Assembly: GCA_942486035.1 (NCBI GenBank)
Contig: CALNXK010000175.1
Span: 587,501-651,500, forward strand
Length of the DNA: 64,000 nt
Source: Porites lobata
Taxonomy: Eukaryota; Cnidaria; Anthozoa; Scleractinia; Poritidae
Direction of reading: 5' to 3'
How positions within the stretch are numbered: the stretch's first letter is position 1; the number at the start of each line of letters is the position of its first letter. Made by a program: the position numbers and the translations under genes. Positions 60,401 through 64,000 of this stretch are shown here, piece by piece. Below the pieces are notes generated by a model. That model did not search any database and had not been told where the DNA came from. It was given only the letters and a program-made list of their open reading frames with translations.

Positions 60401-61072
60401 GCAGGGCTAAGAATTAACTAAATTTCAGAGTGCGTTCAAGGGATCAATTTTTTTGGGAAAACTGTTGGTGCCACAAATGTCAGTAGATCGCTCGTCTACA
60501 ACCTTTGCACTAGTTTAAAGTCTTCCGTTGCAGAAACTTGTCCTGTTTAAGTCACTTATGGAGCGATTTTCGTATAACATGAAAAAATGGTTTCTATAAC
60601 TATTAATGTTTTATCAGCCAATGGATGAAAAAGATCAAAACATGGACTATTCCTTTTCACGCCAAAGAAAACCCTAATGTGGAGAAGGCATTGTTCGATC
60701 AGTTGGCCAATCGCGTTGCAGTACGACGTCAAAGCGATTTGTAGAATGTTCTCGGGCATGAAGTTTTTTCGCCGGAGCGTTCGCTTAACCAACCAAAGCT
60801 ACGCGCGTTTGTATCCGTTCGATAAACCAGTCAAATCGCTCAATTTCCGTTTGTTTATTGTTTCTGTTTTGCAAGGTCATAAGAAAATTGCTCTATAAAT
60901 ACGGGAATTCAAGACTCAGGACCCTGAAAACCATACCCTGTTCCTCGGTACATACCCGTTTAGGCCAAATAAGCCCGCCCCAGATGAAAATATATCACTT
61001 ACCGGGCCAGTTGTTTTTGAGGCTTTTAAACACATCCTTGAAACATAAACTGGTGACGCTTGTGCCGTCCAT
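57437..61072 (-). CDS. Unrecognised 207-residue basic coiled-coil protein, five exons
   Basis: Coding exons on the minus strand are 61072-61003, 60100-59886, 59026-58882, 58240-58185 and 57574-57437. All introns are GT-AG with good consensus (gtaag donors), and phases 1, 0, 1, 0 close exactly to 207 codons plus TGA. The ATG at 61072 has an in-frame TAA immediately upstream. Exon 1 encodes MDGTSVTSLCFKDVFKSLK. Exon 2 is basic (TAVKQAKRQQYQRFADVP). Exon 3 has WITTKPWNKGVATMRLI. The last exon is a charged helix (REHQRQLEEELLERLRQEEQ) ending in PKPWRPKQARKRKANF, which looks like a nuclear localisation or nucleic-acid-binding tail. No signal peptide, membrane segment or enzyme motif is visible. 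I do not recognise the family. Intron 2 holds a MITE. Confidence 0.8.
59097..59390. mobile_element. MITE with GTAAAATTCCGAAAATAAG ends, in intron 2
   Basis: GTAAAATTCCGAAAATAAGC and its complement bound 294 bp, with repeated GGGGCTTAT(A/T)TTT motifs inside. It lies in the intron between the exons at 59886-60100 and 58882-59026. Confidence 0.88.
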
Positions 61073-61880
61073 TTATCCTGTTTTCTTGTCAATGTTGTTG
61101 CCTGATACAAGATACAGCGCTGAATTTTTTGTCCCGTCCTATAGTAGCAGCGCACCGGTTCCATATCCTTGTTGGAAGCAAAGAGGTTTCATTTAAGCGT
61201 CTAACAGCCTTCCTTATGCAATGTTCTGTTTCCTAAGAATTTGATATAAAATGAAAACTGTAGAGAGAAAAATAATGATCAGCGCCAAAAATACATAATG
61301 ATGAACCGCAAAATACCCTTGGACATACAACACAGAGGTTGCTGAAGGTTTCTATAATTTTCCAGAATTTGAACATGATCCAAGCTTTATTCATTAGATT
61401 TTTAGTTAAATATTTTATTTTGGGCCCAAAACGTTAAAGAGATTGAGAACCAGGCTCCTGGGCCAGAGGTGCACGCGCTTGGGAGATTGGGGAATATAAT
61501 TATTACAGCTGGCAGGATGAAGCCCTGTGAATTACATGCATTACTGTGGTGATAAATTCGGACCATCAAGATGAAACTCCTTCCTCCATCTTCTGGCCGG
61601 AGTGGGTATTCAACTTAATTACTATTATAATTCTAGCTCTAAAAAAATCAAAGACATGTCCAGACTATCGGTACGCTGATAGGTCAAATCAATGCTTGAA
61701 CGAAAGACCTGACCCTGAATATATCAAAGATTATACTTTGTTGCTCAGCGGGCCGCTTTTATTCAAACCAATGAGGCATATAGCAGACTCATCTAAGAAT
61801 TGTTTGGTCATCCACCTACTCCAGGATTTCTTCGCAATTGAACCTCGTAGGAATAAAATGTCTTGGTGCGGGGAAGTCAG
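61073..61880. other. 5' flank of the five-exon gene
   Basis: Likely 5' UTR or promoter of the minus-strand gene. A plus-strand frame of about 150 codons starting at 61546 runs through the hairpin at 61881-61981 and is not supported as a gene. Confidence 0.4.
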
Positions 61881-61981
61881 TAGCCTCCCACGCAGGCGTT
61901 TTTATAATTTAGGGGAGCTCGTATTTCGTCCCTCACCAGAAGAAATACGAGCTCCCCTAAAATCGCCTGAGCGGGAGGCTA
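61881..61981. mobile_element. 101 bp hairpin MITE
   Basis: TAGCCTCCCACGCAGGCG pairs with CGCCTGAGCGGGAGGCTA, and inside it TTAGGGGAGCTCGTATTT pairs with AAATACGAGCTCCCCTAA, leaving a loop of about 16 bp. Nearly the whole element is one stem. Confidence 0.9.
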
Positions 61982-62036
61982 GGAAGTTAGGGAAGGTAAA
62001 TTGTTAATGTACGCAGGCTAAGCTTTTCACGTTCCT

Positions 62037-62987
62037 TCATGCACACACCACTGCGATCCTTTTTAACAGCTGGGACCCACCAGTCTGTGGTTGATTTGGA
62101 CAGATCGTTAGATCTCCTTTTGCATCATTAGATGAAGTAAGTGTACCAATGACTATTTTGAAGTTCACACTTCGTTCATCTACCTTCTCTGAGAGATTGT
62201 TTGCTTGGTTTGTTTCGTCAACCAAATCTGACAAGGTCTCAATTTTCAAGGTAGATTGAGGTTCATCCAGAAGAGCTAAGGTTCCAATCTCAGTGTCCTT
62301 CTACTGCAGTGAAAGCCTGTTCAGTTCTTTGGCATAATTTTTCTCATTAGCAAACCTTCCCAGTGTAGTAGAAATTTCATCCTCCTCACGGTCAAGCCTC
62401 GTAACGGTATTACGGTTTTCAGGAACTGTTTTATGTAAAGCCATACCATAGTATCCCATAGCAGCAAACTCTAGGGGCGTATCAGGCCAAAATTTATCCA
62501 AAATGTCTACTGAAATAAGCATATTGGTCAGTGTTGCCGAGAAACATGACGTCATCCTTTTCTTGTCTTTTTGATGAACGGATTTCAGGGTGGAAACCAA
62601 AAAAGGGCAATATAGAAAATTTTGGAAGTTCAGATTTATCTTTACTTAGTTTTTCACTGTCAGAATGACCCATATTAACGCGACTGGTTCACGGCGTTTA
62701 TTTGTTCCATTTTCCATGATTTCATTCACCTCCTTTTCAGCCTTGCCAGACGACGCGGTAGCATTAGTTTCTCTGTTCTCTAGGCTTGTAGCTGGCAGGG
62801 TTGTGTTATCTTTACCGTTCTCTGCTGTGACATTCTCAGACTTCTTGGACAAAGATTTGCTCTCAGGCTTGCTGTAAGTCAGAGACATCAACTGAATACT
62901 TGAAGCCACGGGGCAAGTTATCTGATCCTTATCATTAATGTCTAAAATGATTACACTGTGATTCACAGTGTAAAAGGACGATAACAA
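62037..62987 (-). pseudogene. Frameshifted, intronless protein remnant
   Basis: Three successive minus-strand frames read as one protein-like sequence broken by lesions. The first (62987-62646) is rich in Ser, Glu, Asn and Lys (KSLSKKSENVTAENGK). Near 62680 the sensible frame shifts by one base to MGHSDSEKLSKDKSELPKF. Near 62490 it shifts again to KFWPDTPLEFAAMGYYGMAL, ending at a TAG at about 62301. The frame then continues to KIVIGTLTSSNDAKGDL and a stop at 62037. There are no intron signatures across 950 bp, which suits a processed copy, though a multi-exon gene with misread boundaries is possible. Function unknown. Confidence 0.45.
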
Positions 62988-64000
62988 TGTGCAGAATATA
63001 TCGTTAAGCCCTAATTGTCCACGTTAAGCTTTTATTTTTACTTAATTAGCCTGCGTGACAGGCGCCCCTTTTTTTAAAATGGATGCTGGGCCTAAACCTT
63101 GGGGATGGGCGAGCTTATTGCTCCTTGTTTACCCCCACAACATTTTGCATAATCATTGCTTCGAATTCCTCCCGGGTATTACAGTCGTCCCAAGAGAAAT
63201 CGAAAACAATGGTCATGCAGTGAAAATTGTGTGTAAGCGAAAGTTTACATATATTATTGAAGCCCGAATTAACCTTTCTGCAGCAACATGTTTAAAGTGT
63301 AGGCAAGTCCAACAAGTCTGGAAAGGCGATTAGAATCTCAAAAGTTTGGCTACATTTTTGCTATTTTAGCCTTCATCGGCCATTAGCAGCCTTGTTTTCA
63401 GCATCAATAGGAAACTAGCGCAATCTCAACGGTGAACGCTTACTGTCTAAAACAACTTGGCAGTGAATTTTTTTGTAAAATATAATATAAAAGGTATCCG
63501 GTATGAACACACATCCGATATGTAACTCTCCACTTTATAGATCAGCGCAGCGCACTTTCGCTCCGTTACAGAAATTGCGCAGAAAAGAAATCACTGTTTG
63601 TACCAGTGTGAACAGAAGCCCTATCCTGTATGGTTTTCGCGCCGGCGCAAAAGCTATCCGGTGTTAATAGTAATGTGGACATTAAAGCCAAACTTACGCC
63701 GTCTGCCGGACAAGTAGAATCCGATGCAGTAACTGTCCTGCGAGCAAATGCGTCTGAGTTTATGTCCTTCGGCCACTCGATACCAATATATAGCCATTTC
63801 AAAACCAACTTCACGGCACTTAAGAGACTGTTCCATAATGATGCTGCTAACCATGTGGAGTTGTTTACTGCCGCATCTCCCTGGATGATTTCTTGTTTGG
63901 CTGCGGTTGGATGTTTCCATGACTTTTGATCATGATCGATGAGTCACGGTTTGTGATTCCTTTGCATCAACCATGTCCATTTGTTGTTCCTAGTCTATTT
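62988..64000. other. Right end, nothing firmly recognised
   Basis: TATCCGGT occurs as a direct repeat near 63495 and 63655 around a GC-rich patch (CGCGCCGGCGC). Overlapping frames of 80-100 codons on both strands at 63566-63929 have no recognised motif. No splice-bounded exon was found. Confidence 0.4.

Noticed and set aside
61546..62007. A 153-codon plus-strand frame
   Set aside because: Its last third is the palindromic MITE at 61881-61981, and the rest has no motif or splice boundary.
62430..62560. FWPDTPLEFAAMGYYG considered as a degenerate BIR (IAP repeat) motif
   Set aside because: The zinc-binding Cys and His pattern that defines a BIR is absent.

Overview
This is a window of AT-rich animal nuclear DNA. 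Genes are sparse, have several small exons with GT-AG introns, and sit among abundant transposable elements (TEs). There is no operon structure, ribosome-binding-site pattern or CRISPR array. The repeat content (tRNA-headed SINEs, Penelope-like and other non-LTR reverse transcriptase remnants, CACTA-like and TA-flanked elements, many short hairpin MITEs) and the coiled-coil TKL-like kinase fit a cnidarian, most likely a coral or sea anemone. That assignment is inference from remembered repeat style, not from a marker gene.

Layout. About 285-18665 (copy A) and 19592-34640 (copy B) are two direct copies of one segment, separated by about 0.9 kb of single-copy DNA. They share the same older insertions in the same order: a tRNA-derived SINE, a 3.3 kb long-TIR element, a 1.3 kb inverted-repeat element with a nested MITE, and a 4 kb TA-flanked element that carries a smaller inverted-repeat element with a decayed Penelope-like reverse transcriptase. 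Each copy also has private younger insertions whose empty sites are readable in the other copy. Copy A has a 6.0 kb CACTA-like element with TGA target duplications, a 578 bp MITE and a 5'-truncated retroposon. Copy B has an 0.89 kb TIR element, a 1.37 kb element with a 9 bp target duplication that carries an exon-like segment, and an 0.88 kb composite MITE plus hairpin. The pair is either a real segmental duplication or two alleles placed in tandem by the assembly.

From 34.6 to 52.4 kb the DNA is mostly intergenic or intronic and rich in MITEs. It has two phase-compatible exons of one unidentified plus-strand gene (38509-38540 and 43006-43156), a 5S rRNA-derived fragment, further SINEs and the eroded 3' end of a LINE.

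The clearest genes lie in the last 12 kb. At 52850-54583 (+) is a two-exon gene for a 495-residue kinase whose N-terminal coiled coil is built from thirteen 14-residue repeats encoded by a 42 bp minisatellite. At 61072-57437 (-) I assembled a complete five-exon, 207-residue basic coiled-coil protein; all splice phases close, but I do not recognise it. A frameshifted, intronless pseudogene-like region lies at 62987-62037 (-). No functional partnership between these genes is visible.
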